Origin: Crocodylus rhombifer
Lineage: Eukaryota; Chordata; Crocodylia; Crocodylidae
Length of the DNA stretch: 64,000 nt
NCBI GenBank assembly: GCA_038503035.1
Contig: JAVSML010024609.1
Coordinates: 950,591-1,014,590 of the forward strand
Direction: 5' to 3'
A model generated the notes under the pieces. The model was not told where the DNA came from, ran no database searches, and worked only from the letters and a program-made list of their open reading frames with translations. A program made the translations under genes and the position numbers. Below are positions 9,700-21,612 of the stretch, one piece after another. Positions within the stretch are counted from its first letter, which is position 1. Every line of letters starts with the position of its first letter.

Positions 9700-12600
9700 A
9701 TGGGGTGATGCCATCCTGATGCCCCTACCCTTAGCCAATACCCCTTACTGAGGCATGTGCCCCTCTTCCCCACCTCATGTTACACCTACAGTGCATCATT
9801 TAATGCTTTCATGAACTGTGAAGGAGAGCATCAGTTATAGAGAGAAAGCGTTATAACATGAAGAATTCTCCCACCTCTACCCACTGCCCACAAACTTAAG
9901 GACTCAGCCCTTTATAGACTAATAATTCAAAGGATTCTCCATAAGGTTACATTGCAATAAGATAGCTTTTTGAACTGCTGTATCCCACTGGGATGTCACT
10001 TGTATGTATCAATTTTCTCCAGTATGGTGGCATTGCGAGAAGTGTAATTTATTCCACAAAGTCTTTGCACAGTCTCTAAATGCAGCTTGTTCTTGACTTG
10101 AAGCAAACACGATTTCTCAATGATGTCTGTCTTCATCAGAGCAAAGGCTAACAGTTTTACTAAATTATCTGGAGGCCTTGTGCTCTGAAAACTGTAACTG
10201 GCAAATACCGTGGTGGTGCCAGCAAACTCATTTCCACCTGTTACCTGACCAGGATTTCAGTTTGAGTCTCCAAAGGGCACAGTTATTGCAATTAGCTATT
10301 TTCTCAGCCAACTGTTTGTTTAACTTAGCAGTCCATGTAATGGAGGAAACAAACAAAAGGATATACTCCAGCACTTTCTTGGCTGCTTAATTTATCATTT
10401 GAGTCGTGTAAAACAAACAGACGCAGGAAACTACGAAAAGCTAAGTATTATTATCAACAGCTCAGACTGAAGTAGATAAATGTGCTGCATGTACGTCTAA
10501 CTTTGCTTAAATTACTGTAAAATGGTCATTTGACATCATATGTTTATCTAAGTTCATCTAAAGTCATGTCAAAATGCTCTTCTTCCTGTCAGTATTACCG
10601 TAAAATGCTCATTTTTTATCCATTCGTTGTAGAACAGTGTGTGACATAGAAGAGCCAATTTTTTTGTCCTTATAGTTTCAGTAGCCAGAAGTTCATTGAC
10701 CATGATTTCTTGGTTGCTGTTGAGGTATTTACTGGAAACATAAAGGATGTTATGAAGAAAGTTCATATGTTCTGTGCATATCCTGTTCTCAAGTCAAAGA
10801 TAATTTTGCAATATGAGATTGGAGAGAGATTCACTTAATTAAAAAGAACTATGATACCTGAACACAAACATTATGTGAGTTTAGTTTCAGTGGGCTACAA
10901 AATGCTTTTACATCAAGTCTTTTCTTCAGGTTTTTTGCCCACATTCATAACGTGCCAGAAGTTCTCAGTATAAATATTTTTTTCAAGTAAGGATGTATCA
11001 AAGCTGTAAAATGTAGGTCAGGCTGGATCCAGGAAGGCCATGGTGACTCTGAGCCTTGGTAACTGCAGTAGTCAGAGGGTTGAATGAGGATCTAGATTTC
11101 AAAATCCCATTAGTTGGAGTCTGCTCAACTGTAGGGTCCCAGTTCAGCCCAGTTTAGGAGTTTTCTTTTTATAAAACATAATACTGGCTGCAGGCCCCAA
11201 TGTTGCAAATGTACCCCTTCTACTTAGGGTGCTTTAGTTCAGACATATTCTAATATTTGTTAGTAGAGTACTTGTTTTATGTCAACATAGCACCTAGAAA
11301 TATGTTTTCTCTCATCTGTTCATTTGGCATCTGTTAAGCTGCTGGACTCCATTTATTCACCTTTCTCTCTCTGACCTCATCCCAGTCCCAAAGTGTCAGG
11401 CACTGCACCCCCATTATATTGGTGACTACATGGAGGTGCTGAAGGTGATTCTCGTTAGCACCTAGCCTTTCCCTTTCTATGTGCAATCTGTTCTTCCTTT
11501 TACTTGGGCAAATTCGCCATAGTGTGATATTTGACCATCCCTTTTCCCTTGATGAAGTTGGAAGCAACAATGATACTCTTAGAAGACTTTCTTGCTAAGA
11601 GTCTTTCTAAAACTATCATTGTTGCTTCCCACTTTGACCTGTCTGCCTGGGCCCAATATCCAGACAATTAAAATGCTTGTCACTTTTTGTTGCATTTACC
11701 ATTGTAATGACCTCATCTCACCTCTCTTCTCCACTAATCTGTCCAGAAGTAAAAACATGTGGGAATGGTTCAGCCTGAGCCAGGAATGATTTTTGAGTGA
11801 GCACGCTTCTGCTACAGAATTTTTCCCATTACGTCTGTAAAAGCATGTCATCTTGAGTCTCTTCAAAGGCTTACTATGTAATGTGTCTTAGTCAGGCTTC
11901 TTGCAGGTATTAAGACTTTATTGTGCATCAGTTGCTTCATAATGGTCCCTGTGTCCTCTGCTACCATGACAACTTAGCTCTGTTTCATTCAAGGACAGGC
12001 TGCCCTGGTTTAGCTTTCAGTAGGACGTATTTGTGGGTGAAAGCATAGTTGCCTTAATTAACAGGGGATGGAGACTTACAACACCTCAATTTTCATTGGT
12101 GCCCTCAGTTACTTGATAGTCAGAGCTAAACCAGAATGGTTTTTATTTCTAAATAAAATGATTAAATTTTTTCCAGTTTAATTTTGACTTCCTATGAAAT
12201 AGCACATGGACCTGCAGTTACCAGGACCAGGGACTTACAAATGTCTGCTGTCTTGCAGTCTTGGCATATCTGTTCCAATCCACACATTAAATAGATAGGG
12301 GCACTTACTATATAATAATGCCCCACCTCCCAATAATTGTGAGAACACAGAAAGCTGCAACTACTTGCATGAGGTAGCTTGAAATTTTTCCCATTCAAAA
12401 TGGGATCATGACAAGAAAAAAGTTTTGGAGCCACTGACATTTGAGTTTTTGAGGAGAGCTCCAAGAACGAATGATAAAAGTAAGATGATAAATCCACACG
12501 ATACACCTGACATATTACTGAAACTTGAATTGTAGCTAAATTATTGTTATTACTTTAGCTGTGATGTAATAACATTGTTACAGGGCATCATCCCAAGACA

Positions 12601-13140
12601 CACTCCTGTTTAAAGGTAGCATTCCTGGAATGACGAGGCAAAATGTAGATACCAGGAGTAGTGTAACCTACTTTATGAGTTTTCCTTACAGCTTTGTCAC
12701 GTTACCCGCTTGTTACCTACATTTTTACTACCCTTTTTATTTTTTTTTTATTAATAAATACCTTAGTTAGCAGTAACTGTAAGAGAGAAAAATGGTGTAT
12801 AGATGTAAATACAGTCTCATTATCCTAATTTTTATGCAATGTCGGATTGTATTACACCATTCCTTTTTTAAAACTGGTCCTTTCACCTGCCACATACCAA
12901 GAATTGCATGCACGCATTTTTGATAAGCCATGGAATTTGAAAAGTATGATCATTAATTACCTTATTAAAAATATTTGCTCAGTGCTTTACATCCATTATT
13001 TGACAATGATCACTCATGTTAGAATATATTATTATATTCAAAGTTTGCTTTTTCAGTTTTTTCAAAAAAACCTAATACCCAAACTAAAAATATCACAGAT
13101 TTAGAGAAAGTAAGGATTTGTTTTAACATATTCTAGTTTA
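9700..13140. other. Intron, mostly unique sequence
   Basis: Intronic sequence between exons at 9128 and 13186. Apart from a short foldback at 11560-11629, I see no exon, RNA gene or clear mobile element. Confidence 0.5.
11560..11629. repeat. Short foldback, 16 bp perfect arms
   Basis: GGAAGCAACAATGATA at 11560-11575 is perfectly inverted at 11614-11629. Pairing continues with one or two mismatches to nearly 29 bp, leaving a loop of about a dozen bases. It could be a remnant MITE end or a hairpin transcript. Confidence 0.6.
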
Positions 13141-13185
13141 ATGTTTGCCATTAACTGCTGTTTTCCATCTCTGATTATATTCCAG

Positions 13186-13254
13186 GAACTGGGCCTAGTC
13201 ATTACCGGAACCCTGCCTGTCTTCAATCTAACAAAAGACCAAGATGGAAAAAAA
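13186..13254 (+). CDS. CACNA2D1: CACNA2D1-like exon: Cache domain with variable linker
   Basis: This 69 bp exon is 23 codons in phase 0, with a TATTCCAG acceptor and a GTAAGC donor. It encodes ELGLVITGTLPVFN, then a divergent end LTKDQDGKK. The first half is strongly conserved in the family. The last third falls in the linker where mammalian alpha-2/delta-1 has a different, longer sequence and is known to be alternatively spliced. The NLT triplet is a potential N-glycosylation site. Some linker codons could come from an extra small exon that I cannot see, because the junction to the exon at 16012 is already in frame. Confidence 0.95.
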
Positions 13255-13914
13255 GTAAGCATGAAGTTTTACTTAAGTCAAAAAGACATTTCAGTTATAT
13301 TAATTAAACTTGGTGGAGAAATCTCCCTGGAAATAGATATTTGCATAAAAGATTATAGGCTACAGTCTAATTGCATGTACAGCTAGAAATATACTGTTAC
13401 ATCAAGTTTCTGATAACCTGGAAATAAGGAAATACAGATTGTGTTGTCCTAAATTTCAATATGTGACATTACTTGATCTTCCTGCGTGACCTGGTGACAC
13501 TGAGAATTCCTTATGGGATGAATAGCTAGATGGGGAACAGGTGGTAATCATACAGAGATGTTCCAGGAGAGGATGTCCATTTGCCTTTATAAAAAACAAT
13601 GGAAGCTATGAAGTTTCAGGACAATAGGCAATAATTACATGGAAGAACAGTCACTTACCTAGGAGAGTGTCAAAAAAGGACAGGTGGGTTTCTGAGTATA
13701 GAAGAGGAATATCTGGCTTCCTCTCAAAAGGGCATCTTTATTACATGATCTAACTTCATACTGCGCTTACTACTTTTTTTGAAAGATGACCCAAATAAGT
13801 TTATAAATATACTGTAAATTGCATACTGTATAGTAACCCTTGAGTTGCAAAGTGAAATGCTCAGAATTAGAAAATCTTGAATTTAAATGTTTCCTTGGCA
13901 TCACAGAGCTACAC

Positions 13915-13980
13915 ACACACTTTGAACTAGATCACTCCCCTGATGGCCCTTCCAGCCCTATTTTTCCGTAATTCTATAAA
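13915..13980 (+). mobile_element. CR1 3' tail fragment (degraded)
   Basis: GAACTAGATCACTCCCCTGA followed by TGGCCCTTCCAGCCCTA and AATTCTATAAA is a worn CR1 3' end. Confidence 0.6.
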
Positions 13981-14123
13981 ATGAATAAAGACACCCCACA
14001 TGTTTATACTGTTATCTGTCATTTACTGTATTTCTTACACACTCAACCATGAAAACATAAGTTTCTTAATGTGGGAGGCTATATATATTTACTTGGATCT
14101 TTGTATCTTCTTACCGCTTAACA

Positions 14124-15073
14124 CAAGGGTAGGCAAAATACAGCCTGCAGGCCAGATCTGGCCAACCAACTGATCGTATCTGGCCCGTGGCTGCTGCCGC
14201 AGTTCTCTGCATGGGGCTGAGTCTCACCTGCTTCCACTTTCCACCCACTCAGCTGCCCACAGGTGGCTGCTCGTCGCACCAAGAAGGTGGCCAGGAGCAG
14301 GAGGTGGAGCCCCACATGCTGAGGCAGAAGCTGCCTGCTTGCAGCTTCCTCCCCTGCCTTACTGGGCATGTAGTGCCTGCCACTGATTCCCCATGATACC
14401 TGCAGCCCGGAGCAGTGCAGCAGGGGCAGGAGGAAGAGGAACTGCTGGAGGTGCAGGGAGCCGAGCAGTACCTAGGCAACTGCGGCAGCAGCAGCACTGT
14501 GTGCTGGCTGGGGCCACGGCAGTGCTGTCAGTGGGTGCAGTACAGGTGTGGGCAGCAGCATGGCACAGCTTGCCCCAAGCAGAAGCAGCTCGTGGTTCAC
14601 CCCCAGCAGGCTGCTGCAGAGGCAGCTGCAGCCAGATGGGAAAGTGGACTGCATCTGTACATTCACTGCACCATCCGGGTGAACTCTGTAGCATATGCCC
14701 CCTGCCCTCCTCCCAGTCCCCTGGCCAGCTCCCAGGACCTAGTGCATGGCCAGCCCCCCATACACATGCACCCCCCCACACACACACCCCATATTCTCCC
14801 ATGCCCCCATACGCGCCTCCCAACTTCCCACCTCCCCCACAATATACTGGAGTAAGACTTTATTTTGAGACATCATAAAAAACATAAATCGGGACTTTTT
14901 TTTTTTTAATAAAAGTAAATACGTTATAGCAGATGTTTCATTTTTAGTGTATGGTTTGTTTTTTAATTGTAATTTGTTAAAACAAAATCTTCTAAAAGAT
15001 TTTATGTGTGGCCCTCCACAGCTCACCAAAACTCACGAAGTAGCCAGCCAGCTGAAACAATTGCCCACCCCTG
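14124..15073. mobile_element. hAT-like non-autonomous element, 950 bp
   Basis: Its ends are inverted: CAAGGGTAGGCAAAAT on the left and ATTGCCCACCCCTG on the right. The flanking octamers GCTTAACA and GTTTTACC match at 5 of 8. Subterminal GCCTGCAGGCCAGATCTGGCC resembles GGCCCACAGGCCGGATAT of the nested MITE at 2010-2176, so the two belong to one family. The interior is GC-rich with CAG/CTG and later CACACAC-CCC runs. It produces overlapping ORFs on both strands with no transposase motif. Confidence 0.8.
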
Positions 15074-15092
15074 GTTTTACCTTTTGAGATCT

Positions 15093-15550
15093 TGGGTGCA
15101 TCTACATATGCAATGCGCATGCCTGAATAAACTCCAGAGCAGTTTGTGCTGAAGTTTATGCTCTTGGGCATGCGGTTTGCACGTGCACCCGGGACTGCAG
15201 TACATTAAGCTGTGGCAAAGCAGCTCCAGATGGCAGGGGACTCCAGGGGTCAGCCTGCTAGCCCAGTGTTATTCTGACCCAACTCTACGTGCCTTGGAGG
15301 GGCTGGCTGGGGCACGAGGGCCGTTCAGTGAGGTGCTAGCCAGCAGGCAGTCCCAGCCAGCTCCATCAGCATCTACATGTGCATTGTGGTGGAGTAAATA
15401 GGTGCCATAGGATGTTACCTGTGTATCTTAAGGTGTTGTTAATTAGTTTACTCTATCCTAATAGCAGCACATGTGTAGATGCAGACATTTTACTGCAGAG
15501 CTAATTAGGCAACTACCGAGCTTGTTTTACAGCTTGTGTAGATGTGCCCA
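15093..15550. mobile_element. MITE of the TGGGTGCATCTACA family (copy 2)
   Basis: Left end TGGGTGCATCTACATATG and right end GTGTAGATGTGCCCA are inverted. The flanks TTGAGATC (15084) and TTGACATG (15551) look like a worn 8 bp duplication. Further in, AATAAACTCCAGAGCAGTT and the final CTGCAGAGCTAATTAGGCAACT match the element at 50131-50565. Length is 458 bp with no coding capacity. Confidence 0.75.
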
Positions 15551-16011
15551 TTGACATGAAGGCTAATGCTCTGAGGCATATGTTAATACTGTCCCATTTA
15601 ATGGCTGGTAGGGAATAAGGTCTTTCCAGTTTAGGCCAACTGCTCTACATTTCTTGGCAGTTAATCAGTCTCATATGGGTATGGTAGCTGATTTTCACCT
15701 TTACATACGTAAGACAGCTTCTGCCCCAAAAGACTGGCTGACACCCAATACAATCTCATTATAATGAACCCCCATGGGACCAAGAGAAAAGTTTATTAAT
15801 AGGGGATGTTGGCTGCATCATGATAATGGAGTGGGGAGAGGGGCAAAACAGCTCCTATTGCTGGTTTGTTATAATGACACTATACTTTATATACAAAAGT
15901 AGGTTACTTCTATCAAAAAATGGGGAAAGCAAAATTAAGATACACCTCTTTCTATTATTGTACACTGTAAATATATTAAATTGTATGCTAACATTTTGGA
16001 ATCTTACTCAG

Positions 16012-16086
16012 AACCAGCTGATTCTTGGAGTAATGGGAGTCGATGTCTCTTTGGAAGATATAAAAAAATTGACACCAAGGTTTACA
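16012..16086 (+). CDS. CACNA2D1: CACNA2D1-like exon: Cache domain, last exon before the missing block
   Basis: This 75 bp exon is 25 codons in phase 0, with a CTTACTCAG acceptor and a GTAAGT donor. It reads [19 protein letters not shown] then LTPRFT, nearly identical to human as recalled. It ends on a whole codon. The next recognisable exon, at 28000, begins with two bases of a split codon, so at least one exon is missing between them. In the family the next residues finish the first Cache domain (a Gly-Tyr-Tyr-Phe motif), and no match to that is present downstream. The assembly gap lies 500 bp away. Confidence 0.96.
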
Positions 16087-16570
16087 GTAAGTCCCCTTTT
16101 TCATGGTTGTGATGGCACCAGCTGTTTACCTTCACGCTTATCATAGTGTGCTCTTTCCTGCAGCATCTAGCACTAGGCATGGTGGTGAATTAGATAATTA
16201 AGAGCCTCTTTTCATTCTTCCTCTTCTCCACCCCCATAATAGACAATGTATACACTTATACTTCTGACAGTTTTAGAGTTTGCTTCCTCTATAGTCCTTA
16301 TCAGTACTGACCTATGAACTGCCCATCAGTATCCTGTAGCTCACTTGCATATTATGGCTGTATTCCAGCAGCCCTGAAACCAGACAGCCATAGATTATTA
16401 CTCAGCCTGAAGCCCACAATCCTGCTATTAATCTAAAAGCTAGTTCTATGTTATATTTTTATTACTGTGCACACGACATGCCACCATAATAAGTCATCAT
16501 TATGCATAGCTCCTATATAGCGCTTTTCTTCAGCAAAGTTTTCTTCACTGCAAATCTGAGTTTGCATGCG

Positions 16571-16604
16571 AGAATTTTTTTTTTTTTTNNNNNNNNNNGG
16601 GGGG
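16571..16604. other. Assembly gap (ten N) flanked by poly(T) and poly(G)
   Basis: N at 16589-16598 follows a run of T and is followed by GGGGGG. A run of exactly ten N suggests a placeholder or small estimate and not a measured size. The homopolymer edges suggest the assembly stopped in low-quality sequence. The missing alpha-2/delta exons are most likely here or elsewhere in 16.1-28.0 kb. Confidence 0.85.
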
Positions 16605-16969
16605 AGGCAAAGGTGTGGCCAGGCCCTGGCAGGATTAGCCCAGCAGAAAATTCATAACAGTATTTATCACCCCTAGCTCAGTGTTTATGATCCCATTAAG
16701 AAACCAACACATGGACATTACTAGCTACCTGATGATTGTGCCTTTGTCACAGAATGGACAGCATCAGGTCTGCTAGCTAATACACAGACACCTCTCAGCA
16801 AGGCAGAAGGGAGGGAGGGATTCACCACAGAGAGTGGTGAGGGGCATGGTGGGGAACAGCCTGCAAGTCTCTGCCTGAGCTGCAGCCAGGGAGTACAGGG
16901 GTGGGACCAGTTCTTCTGTGGAGCAGAGAGCCCCACCCAGCCCAGAGAGCATGTTGGGATGCTGGATGG

Positions 16970-17336
16970 GTGTAGAATGAGACTTAACTGATTTAGGTTT
17001 AGTCGGTTTATTGAACTTCTGTCCCAGATCCTGTCCAAACTCAAGTTAACTCAGTCCCCCAGCATCCCAGGATGCATTGCACCTCCCCCACAAATCCCAC
17101 CATCGCAGGATGGGTGGGCTAGCTGTAGCCCAAGATGTCTGCTCCAGCCATGCAGGGAGGTGTGCTCTAGCTCCCCCAAGCTTCTGACCTGAGCCACTGC
17201 CAGCATGTGGCTGCATTTCCAGAATGAAAAGTGATGTCTGTTCACTTGCGTATTGGTTCAATCCGTACAATTTAGACTAACCTGCAAAGATTGAATCAAT
17301 TCAGCCTCAGGCTTTTTGACTTTCTGTACTTAGCCT
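16970..17336. mobile_element. AGGCTA-ended DNA element (copy 1)
   Basis: It shares with two other stretches the left motif CTTAACTGATTTAGGTT, the middle CATCCCAGGATG-TTGCACCTC and the right end TTTTTGACT-TCTGTACTTAGCCT. The left boundary is approximate. Confidence 0.6.
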
Positions 17337-17554
17337 TAATGTCTACTTCCACAACTGAAGGCATGGTATTTACCAGCTACCAGAGCCAGTTTCAGAATAA
17401 GTATGAGGTGTTGATAGGAAGACTATTGAAGAGTTGCATTAGCATTACCTTTTGAGCTTGAATTTTTCTCATGACCATAGCTTCCAAGAATGCCAGAGTA
17501 TACCAGCACTCTGACAGAGCAGCAGGGTACCAAAACCAGTTTAAGATAAACATG

Positions 17555-18273
17555 GATGGATGTAGTATCAGGCTTAACTGATTTAGGTTATATTGGTCTA
17601 TCTAACATATGTCCCAGATCCCATCCTGACTCAAGTTAATGCTCGGGCTCCCACCATCCCAGGATGTTTTGCACCTCTCCTGCCAACCCCCCACCCCCCT
17701 TGCAGGGCAGATAGGCTAGCCTCTGCCCACTGGCTGCTTCATCAGAGCCCAGCTGGCCCCTGAGCTGTCACAGAGCTCCCCATAGGTTGCAGGGATGAAA
17801 GCCAAGCTGCCAGGGGAAAAGCCCCCAGCTGTGCCAGACCCTAGCTGGGGTACTATGGTTAGGCTGAAGGGGCTCTGTTACCCACCCCACCATCCCTGCC
17901 ACCCCACCAGGCTGCTGGAGGAAAGCTGGTCTGCGGGAGAAAAGCCTCTACCACAAGGCACCCCTATCCTATGCAGACCTCAGCCTAGGGCTCTGGGCAG
18001 GGGAGGGTCTGATGTGAAAACAGGGGGTTTGGCCCGTGTACTTGACAGCCAATCAGGGATGGCCATGTGCCACTAGACTGTGCTGCCAGGCTGGGAGCTG
18101 TGCAGAAGCGCCTCTGCCTTCTGGCCTGGCCAGCGCAGGCATTTGCCTACTTTGCCTCCAACAAGGGCGAGCCTGTGTTACATTTGCTCACAATCCAATC
18201 TTTGCAGCTTAGCGAAACCCTGCAAGGTTTAATTGATTCTGCCTCGAGCTTTTTGACTGCCTGTACTTAGCCT
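17555..18273. mobile_element. AGGCTA-ended DNA element (copy 2, with longer interior)
   Basis: It starts near CAGGCTTAACTGATTTAGG and ends TTTTTGACTGCCTGTACTTAGCCT. It has the same landmarks as copy 1, but its middle has about 350 bp of additional GC-rich sequence (17700-18170). Open frames there on the + strand have no family match. Confidence 0.6.
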
Positions 18274-18904
18274 ATATGTTTATACTAAACATAGCTATCT
18301 GAAACTCTGTTTTACATCTTTTTTTTAATAACTTAATGTTGTAGGTTCCTTTTACTCTTAATTTTGTAAAGGCAGAATGATTGTTCAGTTTTGGGGTTTT
18401 CTGCAACAGAAAACAGGGAAGCCTGCCAGCATGCCCACAAATACTAGTTTTGTGTTATTAGGCCTCTGAGAGGTATTCAGTTAAAGGTGTAATGGAATCT
18501 GATACACAGCCCCTGCAATAATATCTGCTGTCATGCTGCGTGTAGTTTCATAGTTTCATGCACATATTTGGCAAGATGCAGGGTTTTGGACTTGGGATCC
18601 AACCCCAATTACACTTGTCATCATCTTGCCTACTTGTGGTCCCTAGATCAGCCAGTAAGCCCATTTGAGCCCTAGTGTGGTTCTGTTGCTGTCGCCAGTT
18701 AGCTGATCAGGAGACAGCAGGGACCACACCAGGGCCTGTTCAAGCAAAGGTGCAGTCCACCCAGCCACACATTCATTTTAAGGTGTGATGGAAACCGGAT
18801 ACCGAATTATTACACAAAAGTTGTCTGGTTTTGCTTTTAATTGACTGAATGTGTGGCCAGGTTACACTGTAAGGCATGATTAACTGGATAAGCACATCTA
18901 AAGT
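18274..18904. other. Intron with remnant repeats
   Basis: TAGTTTCATAGTTTCATG at 18544-18561 is a trace of the CR1 octamer tail. Two similar segments, AAGGTGTAATGGAATCTGATAC (18485) and AAGGTGTGATGGAAACCGGATAC (18781), are 300 bp apart in direct orientation. No gene is seen. Confidence 0.4.
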
Positions 18905-20995
18905 GTAACATCTGGGAGTCCAGAGGAGTCCAGGAGAGCTGACTACTTTAAAGAAGCCTTAGTGAGCGTGCAGGAACAAACCATCCTGATGCACAGGAAG
19001 ACTATCAAGTATGGTAGAAGACCAGCTTGGCTTAACAGGGAACTCTTCAGTAAACTAAATCACAAAAAGGTAGATTCTAAGCAGCAGAAACTTGGAGAGA
19101 TAACTAGGGAAGAATATAAAAGCATTGCTTGGACACACAGGCTTGAAGTCAGGAAGGCAAAGCACAATTGGAGTTGCAGCCAGCAAGGGATGTGAAGGGT
19201 AGCAAGAAGGGTTTCTACAAGTATGTTGGTAGCAAGAGGAGGTTCAGAGAAAGTGTGGGTCCCTTACTATATAGGGAAGGCAACCTTGTGACAGATGAAG
19301 AAAAGGCTGATGTACTCAGTGCCTATTTCACCTCAGTCTTCACAGGAATGGTCAGCTTCCAGACTTCTGCACCGGGCAACACAGTTCGGGGAGGAGGTGA
19401 GCAGCCCTCAGTGGCAAAAGAACAGATTAGGGACTATCTAGGAGAGCTAGACATATAAGTCCAGGGAGCCAGACAGGATGCACCAGAGGGTACCAAGGGA
19501 GTTGGCTGATGTGATTGCAAAGCCATTGGCCATCATCTTTGAAAACTCATGGTGATCAGGACAGGTCATGGATAATTGGAAAAGAGCAAACACAGTGCCA
19601 GTATTTAACAAAGGGAAAAAAGAGGATCCAGGGAACTGCAGACCAGTCTGCCTCATCTCAGTCCCTGGAAAAATCATGGAGCAGATCCTCAAGGAATCCA
19701 TCTCGAAGCACTTAGAGGAGAAGAAGGTGATTAGGAACAGTCAGCATGGATTCACCAAGGGCAAGTCGTGCATGACCAGCCGGATTGCCTTCTATGTTAT
19801 GATGAGGTGACTGGCTCTGTGGATGTGAGGAGACGGGTGGATGTGATGTACCTTGATATTAGCAAGGCTTTTTTTTTTATATGGTCTCCTACAACCTTTT
19901 CACAGGCAAGCTAAGGAAGTATAGGATGGATGAATGGATTGTTACATTAATAGAAAACTGGCTGGAGCATTGGGCTCAGAGGGTAGTAGTCAATGAATTG
20001 ATGTCTAGTTGTCAGCTGGTATCAAGTGAAGTGGCCCAGGGGTCAGTCCTGGACCAGTTTTGTTCAATATATTCATCAATGACCTGGAAGATGTCATAGA
20101 GAGTGCCCTCAGCAAGTTTGCAGATGACACTAAGCGGGGGGGATTAGTAGATACACTGCAGGGTAGGGCTAGGATGCAGAGTGACCTAGACATATTGGAG
20201 GATTGGGCCAAAAGGAATCTCATGAGGTTCAACAAGGACAAGTGCAAAGTCCTGCACTTAGGACAGAGCAATTCCATGTACCAGTACAGGCTGGGGCTGA
20301 CTGGCTGGGCAGCAGCTCTGCACAAAAGGACCTGGGGGTCACAGTGGACAAGAAGCTGAACATGAGCCAGCAGAGTTCTCTTGCTGTCAAGAAGGCTAAT
20401 GGCATACTGGGCTGCACTGGTAAGTGTGTTGCAGTAGGTGCAGGGAAGTGATTATTCTCCTCTATTCAGCACTGGTGAGGCCACATCTGGAGTCTTGTAT
20501 CCAGTTTTGGGCCCCCCTGTTTAGAAAGGATGTGAACAAATATGAGAAAATCCAGTGGAGGGCAAGAAAAATGGTTATGGGGCTAGGGGACATGACTTAC
20601 AAGGACAGGCGGAGGGAACTGGTCTTATTTAGTCTGGAGAAGAGGAGACTGAGATGGGATTTCATAGCAGCCTTCAGCTACTTGAAGGCAGGTTCAAAAG
20701 AGGGTGCAGCTGGACTGTTCTCAGTGGTGGCAGATGACAGAACAAGGAGCAACAGTGTGAAGTTGCAGCAAGGGAAGTTTAGGTTAGTTATTAGGAAGAA
20801 TTTTCTCACTAGTGGGGTAGTAAAAACCCTAGAACAGGTTACCCAGAGAAGTGGTAGATGCTGCATCCTTGGAGGTTTTTAAGGCCTGAATAGACAAAGC
20901 TTTGGCTGGGATGATCTAGTTGGGGATGGATCCTTCTTTGAGTTGGGGATTAGACTAAATGACCTCCTGAGGTCTCTTCCATGATCTGCCCATAA
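18905..20995 (+). mobile_element. CR1 LINE, 5'-truncated, + strand
   Basis: About 2.1 kb. Broken frames read, in order: the linker after the endonuclease (KTIKYGRRPAWLNREL), RT motifs (TVPVFNKGKKEDPGNCRPVC; SQHGFTKGKSC), the catalytic FADDT box at about 20117-20131, the CR1 motif NKDKCKVLHLG, then LVRPHLESCIQFWAP. The 3' end carries the usual GGATTAGACTAAATGACCTCCTGAGGTC. Several frameshifts and the missing 5' end make it inactive. Confidence 0.92.
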
Positions 20996-21138
20996 AAGTC
21001 TGTTCTTTTGACTGTGGTCTTTTGTAATTTCAATTCATATGAATTTCATCATATTTTAAACTGGTATTGTCAATATGAAAATGAGTGTTGTAGGAAATGA
21101 CTATGCAGCAGTACACCTGCTAACGCAGCAGAAGATTC

Positions 21139-21612
21139 TTGTGCAGGTTTCCCTTACTTTATGCTGTACATGTGTTCCTGGAAAACGGCACATAACTCGA
21201 ATTCGCATAAAGGGAACCCACTTTACTGTGTAACAAATAGGGATACATTCCAAAACCTTGATGGTACAGACCCCAAGACCCGTTTCTACCACTTTTACAA
21301 GACAATTTTGGTACTCACCAACAGCAGACAGTACACACAAACACAGGACACTATCATAATGGGTATAGCAACTACAGAAACACGTGTCACAGACAACAAG
21401 CGAGGAGCACAGATCCACACAGGAGACTATATTTTGGTGTGTGTCACTCCCACAGTGTATTGCACTAAGCAGCTGACTGTGGGCTTTCACCACACTGTTC
21501 ACATAAGAATGAATTTTCCTTCGATATAACAAATTTTTGGTATAAAAAGGGTCATTGCATAAGAGCGAATTTGCACATACAGAACCCGCATAAAACAAGG
21601 GAAACTTGTGTA
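21139..21612. mobile_element. pogo/Tigger-like DNA element, about 470 bp
   Basis: Left end CAGGTTTCCCTTACTTTATGC and right end GCATAAAACAAGGGAAACTTG are inverted. The subterminal TAACTCGAATTCGCATAAAG and GCATAAGAGCGAATTTG also pair. No transposase remains. The long opposite-strand ORFs across it are chance. The class is judged from the look of the ends and could be wrong. Confidence 0.55.

Noticed and set aside
14187..14878. Overlapping ORFs of up to 161 codons on both strands
   Set aside because: They lie in the GC-rich, CAG/CTG- and CA-rich core of the hAT-like element, are open on both strands at once, and show only biased composition with no domain.
21101..21598. 165-codon Cys-rich ORF on the - strand, and a 122-codon ORF on the + strand
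   Set aside because: Both span the non-autonomous pogo-like element and cross its inverted ends. No transposase motif (such as D,D,D/E or HTH) is present.
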